The notes under the pieces are model-generated. The model saw nothing but the letters and a program-made list of their open reading frames with translations, was not told the DNA's origin and did no database searches. From Clostridiales bacterium (GTDB lineage Bacteria; Bacillota; Clostridia; Lachnospirales; Anaerotignaceae), in NCBI GenBank assembly GCA_019423725.1, contig JAHZAW010000007.1:1-6839 (forward strand): DNA of 6,839 bases. Direction: 5' to 3'. The translations under genes were made by a program, and so were the position numbers. This document shows positions 1-5,504 of this stretch, piece by piece. Within the stretch, counting starts at the first letter, position 1. Each line of letters starts with the position of its first letter.

Positions 1-74
1 TTATGATGCAATATCCATCAATAAAAGGCCTGACTTTTCTTGGTAAAAATAAATATTATAAAGCCACAGTATAC
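1..74. other. Left flank with no assignable gene
   Basis: This stretch holds no gene I can name. One rightward frame stays open from the window edge to a TAA at 44-46 and would give a 14-residue tail ending in PDFSW. It could be the C-terminus of a rightward gene that converges on the DJ-1 gene and shares the terminator just after it. This is possible but cannot be shown from so few codons. A second rightward frame (3-107) runs through the terminator stem and is unlikely to be real. Confidence 0.25.
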
Positions 75-102
75 AAAAAGCCGCTTTTAAAAGCGGCTTT
101 TT
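75..102. terminator. Strong bidirectional intrinsic terminator
   Basis: A perfect 28-nt palindrome has the GC core GCCGC/GCGGC inside A/T arms, so the RNA of either strand forms a GC-rich stem followed by at least five U. On the minus strand it lies 22 nt past the stop of the DJ-1/PfpI gene and would end that transcript. On the plus strand it would end any gene entering from the left. Symmetry and U-tracts are seen directly; termination is inferred. Confidence 0.9.
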
Positions 103-124
103 CTTAACTGATATTATTTTAAGA

Positions 125-703
125 TCAGATCTCGATTTTAGCTCCCATAAGTTTTACAAACTCAGCAACAATGGCAGCGTCTCCAGGCCATGCGGGTGCT
201 GTAACAAGATTTCCGTCAACAACAGCCTGTGATGCGTCAACTTCTACGTATGTTCCGCCAGCAAGAGTGATATCAGGTCCTACTGCAGGATAAGCTGTAG
301 CCTTTTTGCCTTTAAGAACATTAGCTGCTGTAAGGATCTGAGGTCCATGGCAGATAGCTGCAACAGGGATGTTGTTGTTCATAAAGTACTGAACGATCTC
401 AATAACTCTGGGATATAATCTCAGGTATTCAGGTGAACGTCCGCCTGTAATGAAGAGGCCTGCGTACTCATTTTCATCTACAGCATCAAAATCTGCAGTG
501 AGTGCGAAGTTATGTCCTCTTTTTTCTGAATATGTCTGCTCTCCCTCAAAGTCATGGATCGCTGTTCTTATTATATCGCCAGCTTTTTTCTCAGGGCATA
601 CAACATCTACCTGATATCCGAGCATCTGAAGTGCCTGGAAAGGTACCATTGTCTCATAATCCTCTGTAAAGTCGCCAGCTATCATTAAAACTTTTTTTGC
701 CAT
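125..703 (-). CDS. DJ-1/PfpI family protein (class I glutamine amidotransferase-like fold)
   Basis: This is a 192-residue cytosolic protein of the DJ-1/PfpI superfamily, the usual single-domain length. The N-terminus (KKVLMIAGDFTEDYE) is the first beta strand with the conserved acidic residue region near E14. The nucleophile-elbow motif AICHGP puts the reactive cysteine at C118, and ITGGRSPEYLR (about 85-95) and AWPGD (171-175) are other family signatures. The GRSPEYL and TAYPAVGP strings resemble the plant DJ-1D-like subgroup, so glyoxalase III-type, deglycase-like or chaperone roles are candidates; PfpI-type peptidase activity is an older label. The substrate cannot be read from sequence. 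The start at 703 is chosen because GAGGAGG lies 7 nt upstream. A longer in-frame version starting at 772 would cover the promoter. It is a single-gene transcript with its own operator-like promoter and a strong terminator, as expected of an inducible stress gene. Confidence 0.92.
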   Translation of the reverse strand: MAKKVLMIAGDFTEDYETMVPFQALQMLGYQVDVVCPEKKAGDIIRTAIHDFEGEQTYSEKRGHNFALTADFDAVDENEYAGLFITGGRSPEYLRLYPRVIEIVQYFMNNNIPVAAICHGPQILTAANVLKGKKATAYPAVGPDITLAGGTYVEVDASQAVVDGNLVTAPAWPGDAAIVAEFVKLMGAKIEI

Positions 704-731
704 AACATTTCCTCCTCTTAATAAAAAATAA

Positions 732-759
732 GTTCTTGTACTAATTATAGAACAAGAAC
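732..759. promoter_or_regulatory. Operator-like palindrome over the -10 of the DJ-1 promoter
   Basis: Half-sites GTTCTTGT and ACAAGAAC (8 of 8 complementary) flank a 12-nt centre that continues the symmetry with CTA/TAG. In all, 11 of 14 base pairs of the 28-bp element match. It is centred on the -10 hexamer and spans the likely transcription start, so a bound dimer would block RNA polymerase. The architecture suits a repressor such as a MarR- or HxlR-type redox or electrophile sensor, but the regulator is not in the window and its family is a guess. Confidence 0.65.
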
Positions 760-772
760 CTGTTTTTGTCAT
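744..772 (-). promoter_or_regulatory. Sigma-A promoter of the DJ-1/PfpI gene
   Basis: Read leftward, ATGACA (772-767) is followed after 17 nt by a perfect TATAAT (749-744). That is five of six -35 matches, a perfect -10 and optimal spacing. Transcription should begin near 737, leaving a leader of about 33 nt with a strong ribosome binding site. The promoter follows the stop of the CmpB-like gene at 815, with no convincing terminator between, so some read-through from upstream is possible. Confidence 0.75.
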
Positions 773-814
773 TAAATTTATTTAAAATCTATATGTATTT
801 CTAAATTTATTATA

Positions 815-1357
815 TTATATAATGTAGAAAACCGTATCGATGAGTATTGCTGTCAGCAGAACAGCAAACAATATATTCTTTCTTGCTGAATTGAGCTTAA
901 CAACAGCAGCCTCAAATAATGGCTGAAGTATATACAAAAATACGATTCCTCCAAGGCCAAACCTTATGGATGGTGAAAGCGCTATCCTTGCCTGAAAGTT
1001 GATCTTATAATCAGCATAGGTCTGCCACGGCCAGCTGCCTATGGTGTATTCTAACAGGTATGTAGCAGCCAGTTCTATGGCTGTAGCTATCAGTGCCGAA
1101 CAAAGAAATACCGGGATTATCATTTTAAGCCTTGTTTTCCTGTCTTTATTTTCTATAAGCTTATACACAGTAGCTATAAGAACAAGGGCGCCAACCCCAT
1201 ATATGGGACAATATGGCCCAAATAATATGCCTCTGTTGGAAAATCCCCATCTGTATATGGCAACTTCAAGAAATACTTCATATAACCATCCAATAATGGA
1301 GTACATCATAAAATATAAAAAGTTGTTTTTTATCTTTTCTCTTCTATAAGTATCCAT
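815..1357 (-). CDS. CmpB-like (putative ABC-transporter type IV) membrane protein
   Basis: This 180-residue integral membrane protein has about five predicted membrane segments (roughly 13-34, 52-68, 80-102, 131-152 and 161-180). It carries the signatures I associate with the ABC_trans_CmpB family: IIGWLYEVFLE (21-31), NRGILFGPYCPIYGVG (41-56), an IELAATYLLE segment near 94-103, and a loop of the form W..YADYKINFQARIAL. The family's transporter label is historical. No ATPase, binding protein or cognate component is encoded nearby and no substrate is known to me, so the function is unassigned. The start lies 6 nt after the thioesterase stop, with no good Shine-Dalgarno, so translation probably depends on coupling to that gene. 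No convincing terminator follows; the 3' side is AT-rich and weakly structured. Confidence 0.8.
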   Translation of the reverse strand: MDTYRREKIKNNFLYFMMYSIIGWLYEVFLEVAIYRWGFSNRGILFGPYCPIYGVGALVLIATVYKLIENKDRKTRLKMIIPVFLCSALIATAIELAATYLLEYTIGSWPWQTYADYKINFQARIALSPSIRFGLGGIVFLYILQPLFEAAVVKLNSARKNILFAVLLTAILIDTVFYII

Positions 1358-1363
1358 AACGCA

Positions 1364-1753
1364 TTATTTTTTCAGTTTGGCATCTGTCTTATTCTGGAAC
1401 TTGACATCATCAACAATGAATCTTTCATGCTCACAGCTGCCGATTTCTCCACATTCATCCATCGCCGTTATCTTAAAGACAAGCTTTCTTCCTTCAACTG
1501 CTGTAAGTTCACTTTCGCAGTATACCTTCATACCGATGGGAGTTGAAGCTGTATGGCTCAAATTAAGTTTTGTTCCAACGGTGCACTGGCCTTCCTCAAG
1601 ATATGGAGCAACGCTTTTCCATGCTGTCTTTTCCATAAGAGCTGCCATTGATGGTGTGGCAAATACTTTCAGCGTTCCGCTGCCCATTACAACAGCGCTG
1701 TTTTCATCGCAAACAATTGTTTCTTCTTTTCCTTTTATGCCTATTTCGATCAT
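1364..1753 (-). CDS. FlK-like hotdog-fold acyl-CoA thioesterase
   Basis: This 129-residue protein has a single hotdog domain and would hydrolyse an acyl-CoA in the cytosol. T33, E41 and H67 occur in the contexts VFATPSM, LMEKTA and LSHTASTP. The spacings T+8=E and E+26=H equal those of the catalytic triad I recall for the fluoroacetyl-CoA thioesterase FlK (T42/E50/H76). GTKLNLSHTASTPIG also matches the FlK-type motif. Fluoroacetate is an unlikely substrate here; small acyl-CoA housekeeping is a more sensible inference. The start at 1753 is chosen because AGGAGG lies 5 nt upstream; the in-frame ATG at 1804 lies inside a hairpin and would give an implausible extension. The gene follows glyA and is coupled (6-nt gap) to the CmpB-like gene. 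Confidence 0.85.
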   Translation of the reverse strand: MIEIGIKGKEETIVCDENSAVVMGSGTLKVFATPSMAALMEKTAWKSVAPYLEEGQCTVGTKLNLSHTASTPIGMKVYCESELTAVEGRKLVFKITAMDECGEIGSCEHERFIVDDVKFQNKTDAKLKK

Positions 1754-1761
1754 AAGTGCCT

Positions 1762-1793
1762 CCTGTTTTTTGATGATTAATATAAAAAACAGG
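1762..1793 (-). promoter_or_regulatory. Alternative helix sequestering the thioesterase ribosome binding site
   Basis: In the minus-strand RNA, CCTGTTTTTT (1793-1784) is perfectly complementary over 10 nt to AAAAAACAGG (1771-1762), which includes the first half of the AGGAGG site. The first segment is also the 3' arm and U-tract of the terminator-type hairpin, so the two helices are mutually exclusive. A third pairing, TGATGATTA (1803-1795) with TAATCATCA (1779-1771), crosses the second in pseudoknot order. Complementarity is exact; a switching role is inferred. Confidence 0.4.
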
Positions 1794-1815
1794 GTAATCA
1801 TCATTACCCTGTTTT
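1780..1815 (-). terminator. Intrinsic terminator-type hairpin after glyA and before the thioesterase gene
   Basis: A perfect 13-bp stem (1786-1798 with 1803-1815) closes a 4-nt loop and on the minus strand is followed at once by U6. It lies 41 nt past the glyA stop and should terminate glyA transcripts. A promoter candidate lies just upstream of it, so the same hairpin may also form the very 5' end of the thioesterase mRNA. Confidence 0.8.
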
Positions 1816-1823
1816 ACTCACCT

Positions 1824-1853
1824 ATTTTAACACATATATCTGAAATTCGTCAA
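1824..1853 (-). promoter_or_regulatory. Candidate promoter for the thioesterase / CmpB-like operon
   Basis: Read leftward, TTGACG (1853-1848) begins 2 nt beyond the glyA stop codon. It is followed after 18 nt by TAAAAT (1829-1824), preceded by TG plus one base as in an extended -10. Five of six bases match the consensus in each hexamer. The predicted start, near 1817, is immediately before the hairpin at 1786-1815. This is the only good promoter found for the two downstream genes other than read-through from glyA. Confidence 0.5.
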
Positions 1854-1855
1854 TA

Positions 1856-3097
1856 TTATTCATAAAGAGGATATTTCTTTGTAAGAGCGTCAACTCTTCT
1901 TATGGCCTCATCCTTAAATCCGTCAAAGTTTCTGAGAGTTCCTGCTATAATCGCAGCTATCTCCCTCATATCTTCCTCTTTCATTCCCCTTGTAGTGACA
2001 GCGGGTGTACCAAGTCTTATACCGCTTGTAACAAAGGGTGACTGGGGATCAAAGGGAATAGTATTTTTATTGCAAGTTATCCTTACTTCATCAAGGAGCT
2101 TCTCAGCTTCCTTACCTGTGATGTCTGCCTTTCTCAGGTCGACGAGCATAAGGTGATTATCTGTTCCGCCTGAAACGATATCAAGACCTTCGTCCATAAG
2201 TCCCTGAGCAAGGGCTTTGGCATTTTTAACTACCTGTCTGATATATTCCTTATATTCATCGGAAAGGGCTTCTTTAAAGCATACAGCCTTTGCAGCGATT
2301 ATATGCATAAGAGGGCCTCCCTGTGTTCCGGGGAATATGGCCTTATCTATCTGAGCCGCATATTCAGCCTTGCACATGATCATGCCGCCTCTGGGGCCTC
2401 TGAGAGTCTTATGTGTTGTTGTTGTAACAAAATCAGCATAGGGAACGGGTGAAGGATGCACACCTGCAGCAACAAGTCCGGCAATGTGTGCTATATCTAC
2501 CATAAGATATGCGCCAACGGATTTTGCTATTTTTGATATCCTCTCAAAATCGATCACTCTGGCATAGGCACTGGCTCCAGCTACAATCATCTTAGGCTTA
2601 CATTCCTTAGCTATCTTCTCAAAATCGTCATAATCTATAAATCCGGTCTCATCTACTCCGTAGGGAACAACGTTGAAATATTTACCAGAAAGATTTACAG
2701 GTGATCCATGTGTCAAATGTCCGCCATGACTGAGGTTCATACCAAGGATCGTGTCCCCGGGATTAAGCATTGCAAAGTATACAGCAATATTAGCCTGGCT
2801 GCCTGAATGAGGCTGAACATTTACATGATCACAGCCAAAAAGCTGTTTCGCTCTGTCTCTGGCGAGATTTTCAACAACATCTACGTTTACGCATCCGCCG
2901 TAATAGCGTTTGCCAGGATATCCCTCAGCATATTTATTTGTCAGGTGTGTTCCCATGGCATCCATAACTGCTGGAGATACAAAGTTCTCAGAAGCAATAA
3001 GCTCTATATTGTCCCTCTGTCTTTTAAGTTCTGCCTCCATGGCAGCTGCTATTTCCGGATCTTCCTGGGCAATTCTTGAAAAGTCAAGTATGTTCAT
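1856..3097 (-). CDS. glyA: Serine hydroxymethyltransferase
   Basis: This 413-residue fold-type I PLP enzyme interconverts serine plus tetrahydrofolate with glycine plus 5,10-methylene-tetrahydrofolate; the family can also cleave threonine-like beta-hydroxy amino acids. Full length is usual for SHMT. Key sites are visible: ELIASENF (32-39), the NKYAEGYPGKRYYGG substrate/PLP loop (54-68), HSGSQAN (97-103), DIAHIAG with the pyridine-nitrogen Asp at D201 and H204, the Schiff-base lysine K230 in TTTTHKTLRGPRGG, and R361 in SGIRLGTPA, the carboxylate-binding arginine. The start at 3097 is chosen because AAGGAGG sits 8 nt upstream; an in-frame GTG at 3130 lacks a ribosome binding site. The gene has its own promoter, is divergent from the ThrE pair and ends at a terminator-type hairpin. 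Confidence 0.98.
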   Translation of the reverse strand: MNILDFSRIAQEDPEIAAAMEAELKRQRDNIELIASENFVSPAVMDAMGTHLTNKYAEGYPGKRYYGGCVNVDVVENLARDRAKQLFGCDHVNVQPHSGSQANIAVYFAMLNPGDTILGMNLSHGGHLTHGSPVNLSGKYFNVVPYGVDETGFIDYDDFEKIAKECKPKMIVAGASAYARVIDFERISKIAKSVGAYLMVDIAHIAGLVAAGVHPSPVPYADFVTTTTHKTLRGPRGGMIMCKAEYAAQIDKAIFPGTQGGPLMHIIAAKAVCFKEALSDEYKEYIRQVVKNAKALAQGLMDEGLDIVSGGTDNHLMLVDLRKADITGKEAEKLLDEVRITCNKNTIPFDPQSPFVTSGIRLGTPAVTTRGMKEEDMREIAAIIAGTLRNFDGFKDEAIRRVDALTKKYPLYE

Positions 3098-3149
3098 GTC
3101 GTTGTCCTCCTTATAAATACATTTATCCACCTACGGTGTATCAACTATG

Positions 3150-3178
3150 ATTATATACTATAAATCTCTCCCTGTCAT
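3150..3178 (-). promoter_or_regulatory. Sigma-A promoter of glyA
   Basis: Read leftward, ATGACA (3178-3173), 17 nt and a perfect TATAAT (3155-3150) form a near-consensus promoter. Just upstream on the same strand lies an A/T-tract block (about 3180-3200) resembling an UP element. The start would be near 3143, giving a leader of about 45 nt that ends in AAGGAGG. That leader has only a tiny CACC/GGTG stem and is too short for a folate or glycine riboswitch. Confidence 0.75.
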
Positions 3179-3248
3179 TAATGTTTTTTAAAAAAATTGT
3201 TATTTGTAAAATTAGTGGTATGCTTCAAATAAATATTTATTTTTTTTG

Positions 3249-3277
3249 TTGACTTTTAGCAAATAAAGTTAAATAAT
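3249..3277 (+). promoter_or_regulatory. Promoter of the ThrE gene pair
   Basis: TTGACT (3249-3254), 17 nt and AATAAT (3272-3277) each match consensus at five of six bases. A run of T (3240-3247) directly upstream could serve as an UP element. Initiation near 3284 would give a leader of about 107 nt before the TTG start at 3391. The promoter is back to back with that of glyA, with about 70 nt between the two -35 hexamers. Confidence 0.65.
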
Positions 3278-3283
3278 ATTTAT

Positions 3284-3301
3284 CGTAAGTGAAAACTTAC
3301 G
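3284..3301 (+). promoter_or_regulatory. GAAA-capped hairpin at the 5' end of the ThrE leader
   Basis: CGTAAGT and ACTTACG form a perfect 7-bp stem closed by GAAA, a GNRA tetraloop. It coincides with the predicted transcription start, so it may be a 5'-stabilising RNA hairpin or, as DNA, a small operator. It has no U-tract and is not a terminator. Confidence 0.5.
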
Positions 3302-3349
3302 AACAATATATACTATCTTTGAAAAATAATATACCAATATATTGTTTTT
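3302..3349 (+). promoter_or_regulatory. AT-rich attenuator-like stem with U-tract in the ThrE leader
   Basis: AACAATATAT (3302-3311) is complementary over 10 nt to ATATATTGTT (3337-3346) and is followed by T to 3349, leaving a 25-nt loop. This resembles a weak intrinsic terminator about 40 nt before the gene start, but nearly all pairs are A-U and the loop is long. I recognise no known riboswitch or T-box. Confidence 0.35.
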
Positions 3350-3390
3350 ATATATCAAAATATAGTTTTTTACAAAAGGAGTGCTTAAAA

Positions 3391-4161
3391 TTGGACAACA
3401 AAAGCGTCCTTGAGTTCGCCGTGACCACCGGTGAACGAATGCTCGCAAACGGATGTGGAACCCATCGAATCGAAGGATTGATAAATAAGATCCTTAAACC
3501 CTGTAACTTTAAGAACTACGAGATATTTGTGACCACCACAGGCATAGTGGTAACGGTCGTATCTGAAACAGGCGGCGTCACTACACTTGTAAAACAGGTG
3601 CCTAAAAAGAAAATGCATACCGAACATGTTTCTCTCATAGAGGATATCGTAAATTCCTTCATAAGAGGTGAATTAACTGCCGAAGGTGCCATTGAGGAAC
3701 TTAAAAACGTAGAGTCTAAAGCTACATATCCATACTGGGTCACTATCCTTGCCTTTGGAATGGCCGGAGCCTTCAGAACCCTTATGTTCGGAGGCCAGAT
3801 AATAGACGGTATTGCTTCCGTTATAGCCGGAATATGCATGGGTATATTCGTTCAGGCACTAAATTCCAATAATACATTTACTTTTCTTGTCAACTGCTGC
3901 GGCGGTTTCATAGCCGGCTTTATGGCTGTGCTTCTTATGAATTTCGGAATAGGATCAACACTCGATAAAATAATAATAGGAACTCTTATGCCCATAGCTC
4001 CCGGAGTACCATTTGTACACTCAGTAAATGATATACTTCATGGAGACTATACATCCGGAACTACCAGAGCCTATGAGCCTCTTCTTACGGCTTCCACCAT
4101 GAGCACGGGTTTAGCCTTAGCAATGATTATTTGGAAGGCGCTGGGAGGTGTTTCCCTGTGA
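3391..4161 (+). CDS. ThrE-type threonine/serine exporter, N-terminal half (DUF1212-like)
   Basis: This 256-residue protein has a soluble N-terminal region (about 1-112) followed by about five membrane segments (roughly 114-134, 138-156, 164-184, 192-209 and 236-252). The family signature is visible: GERMLANGCGTHRIE (14-27), a beta-rich stretch around FVTTTGIVVTV, and PGVPFVHSVNDILHGDYTSG (204-223) followed by R226. In Corynebacterium ThrE this half is fused to a second membrane domain; here that partner is the next gene. The inferred role is export of serine, threonine or a related small solute across the cytoplasmic membrane; substrate is not proven. The TTG start at 3391 is chosen because AAAAGGAG lies 9 nt upstream. 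An upstream ATG at 3289 would start inside the leader hairpin and add 34 unrelated residues. Confidence 0.88.
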   Translation: MDNKSVLEFAVTTGERMLANGCGTHRIEGLINKILKPCNFKNYEIFVTTTGIVVTVVSETGGVTTLVKQVPKKKMHTEHVSLIEDIVNSFIRGELTAEGAIEELKNVESKATYPYWVTILAFGMAGAFRTLMFGGQIIDGIASVIAGICMGIFVQALNSNNTFTFLVNCCGGFIAGFMAVLLMNFGIGSTLDKIIIGTLMPIAPGVPFVHSVNDILHGDYTSGTTRAYEPLLTASTMSTGLALAMIIWKALGGVSL

Positions 4162-4625
4162 ATACCATAATTATAGAAATGATAATGGCATTTATGGCAT
4201 GCTTCTTCTTTGCCATAGTGTATAACACTCCTAAAAAAGAACTTATTTTCTGCGGCATATTCGGAGGACTCGGATACGGCATATATTATATCCTTATAAA
4301 CCACTATGGTTTTGGGACATCAGCCAACTTCTTCGGCGCCCTTCTCATCGCTTTTTTAGCCCGCATAACATCCATGAGGAGACATATCCCAGTAATGGTA
4401 TATGTTCTTCCATCGGTATTCCCCCTCTCTCCTGGAGGAAATATGTATAATGCAGCCTATGCCGTAATAATATCTGATATGTATAACGCTGTAGACCAGA
4501 CAATGATATGTATCAAAATAGTAGGTGTATGTGTAATCGCCATTCTTCTGGTATTATCACTCCCTGAATTTATTTTTAAACCATTTGATAAAAAGCAGGA
4601 AGCTCAAAACAAAACCGCCGTATAA
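4158..4625 (+). CDS. ThrE-type exporter, C-terminal half (ThrE_2 / DUF3815-like)
   Basis: This 155-residue membrane protein completes the exporter encoded with the preceding gene. It has about five hydrophobic segments (roughly 4-22, 29-48, 57-70, 77-108 and 117-136) and a short charged tail. The signature LPSVFPLSPGGNMYNAAYAVI-type stretch (84-104) corresponds to the P...PL.PG...Y motif of this half. The GTG start at 4158 overlaps the upstream TGA (4 nt, GTGA), with GGAGG 9 nt upstream; this implies translational coupling and a fixed ratio of the halves. It ends inside the terminator at 4611-4637. Confidence 0.87.
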   Translation: MNTIIIEMIMAFMACFFFAIVYNTPKKELIFCGIFGGLGYGIYYILINHYGFGTSANFFGALLIAFLARITSMRRHIPVMVYVLPSVFPLSPGGNMYNAAYAVIISDMYNAVDQTMICIKIVGVCVIAILLVLSLPEFIFKPFDKKQEAQNKTAV

Positions 4626-4637
4626 ACGGCGGTTTTT
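4611..4637. terminator. Bidirectional terminator between the convergent ThrE and YitT genes
   Basis: An 11-bp stem with core CCGCCG/CGGCGG (4611-4621 with 4626-4636) closes a 4-nt loop and is followed by U5 on the plus strand. The last codons of the ThrE C-terminal half form the 5' arm, and its TAA lies in and beside the loop (4623-4625). The minus-strand RNA has TTTTGTTTT after the stem and would end the YitT transcript. Confidence 0.9.
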
Positions 4638-4639
4638 AT

Positions 4640-5479
4640 TTATATGTCTGAAAATCCTTTTCCCTCAACTTCCTTCACAGAGTTTACTATGACAAATGAT
4701 TTCGGGTCTATGGACTTTGCTATCCTTTCAGCCTTAAGTAGCTGTCCGCTTGATACGACCGTAAGGACTATGTTGCATCTCTCTCCCATATATCCAGTCT
4801 CACCGTATAATACAGTGACACCTCTGCCTATTTTCTCCATAATAGCATGCTTTATCTCATCGGATTTTTCGCTTATTATCTGAAGCTGCACCCTTTGTTT
4901 TCCAAGGACTATCATCTTATCCAGCACAAGGGAATTTATCATAATAAGAACTATTCCATAGAGTATCTTTTCAGTATCCCTGAAGGTCAGCTGCAAAGCA
5001 AGTATTATACATCCAAAAACATACATGGCTCCCGATACGGATATGCCAAAGTATTTATTTATAACTATGGGCGGTATGTCCATTCCACCCGTTGATGCTC
5101 CAGCTCTTACTACTATTCCCAGTGAAAGGCCCATAAGCAGTCCGGCAAAAAATGTGTTCAAAAATATATCATCCGTTGCTGAGTAGCTTCCTATGACATT
5201 TTGGAAAACGCCCAGTATGAACGGATAATAAAATGTACTTATTGCTGTGGTTATGGCAAATTTCTTTCCTAAAAGAGCCGCTCCTATTACAAACATTATT
5301 ATATTAAAAATCAATACAAAGACAGAAATAGGTATATTGAAAAAATGATTTACTATTAATGAAATACCCGTTCCGCCTCCCATGGCAAGACCATTTGGAA
5401 GTATAAAAAATGCTACCGCAAAGGCATTAAGAGTGTTTCCGAATATTACCCAAAAAATATCTTTGAACTTCGTATTCAT
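4640..5479 (-). CDS. YitT family membrane protein (DUF161 + DUF2179)
   Basis: This 279-residue protein of usual family length has about five membrane segments over residues 1-190, then a cytosolic DUF2179 domain (about 205-270). The two internally similar motifs LPNGLAMGGGTGIS (27-40) and RAGASTGGMDIP (125-136) are typical of the YitT core. The DUF2179 part contains GRGVTVLYGETGYMGE (218-233). The family is widespread in Firmicutes and has no firmly established transport substrate, so I give no function beyond a membrane transporter-like protein with a probable ligand-sensing tail. The start at 5479 is supported by GGAGG 6 nt upstream. It is a lone gene between the ThrE terminator and a hairpin that separates it from the glycosyltransferase. 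Confidence 0.92.
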   Translation of the reverse strand: MNTKFKDIFWVIFGNTLNAFAVAFFILPNGLAMGGGTGISLIVNHFFNIPISVFVLIFNIIMFVIGAALLGKKFAITTAISTFYYPFILGVFQNVIGSYSATDDIFLNTFFAGLLMGLSLGIVVRAGASTGGMDIPPIVINKYFGISVSGAMYVFGCIILALQLTFRDTEKILYGIVLIMINSLVLDKMIVLGKQRVQLQIISEKSDEIKHAIMEKIGRGVTVLYGETGYMGERCNIVLTVVSSGQLLKAERIAKSIDPKSFVIVNSVKEVEGKGFSDI

Positions 5480-5504
5480 ATTTATCCTCCCTCTATTTAC
5501 AAAA

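Noticed and set aside
704..772. Longer N-terminus for the DJ-1/PfpI protein
   Set aside because: It would place coding sequence over the promoter and operator, adds residues unlike the family, and the start at 703 has an ideal ribosome binding site.
773..814. Terminator after the CmpB-like gene
   Set aside because: Only an A/T-only imperfect stem with a long loop can be drawn, so I do not annotate one.
1754..1804. Upstream ATG extending the thioesterase by 17 residues
   Set aside because: It lies inside the terminator stem; the extension is low-complexity hydrophobic and the start at 1753 has AGGAGG at good spacing. A short leader peptide cannot be fully excluded.
1377..1865. Long open frame on the plus strand opposite the thioesterase
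   Set aside because: It is a mirror of the real gene, has no ribosome binding site or recognisable family, and crosses the terminator. The same holds for the plus-strand frames opposite glyA, yitT and the glycosyltransferase (for example 5668-6156).
3098..3130. In-frame GTG start for glyA
   Set aside because: It has no Shine-Dalgarno, and SHMT family length and N-terminus fit the ATG at 3097, preceded by AAGGAGG.
3098..3143. Folate or glycine riboswitch before glyA
   Set aside because: The predicted leader is only about 45 nt, with no conserved riboswitch core visible.
3183..3197. T6/A7 palindrome as a terminator
   Set aside because: It has no GC in the stem and no loop; it is better explained as A/T-tract DNA upstream of the glyA -35.
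3289..3390. ATG at 3289 as start of the ThrE N-terminal half
   Set aside because: The codon sits in the 5' hairpin at or next to the predicted transcription start and the added residues do not resemble the family; TTG at 3391 has a good ribosome binding site.
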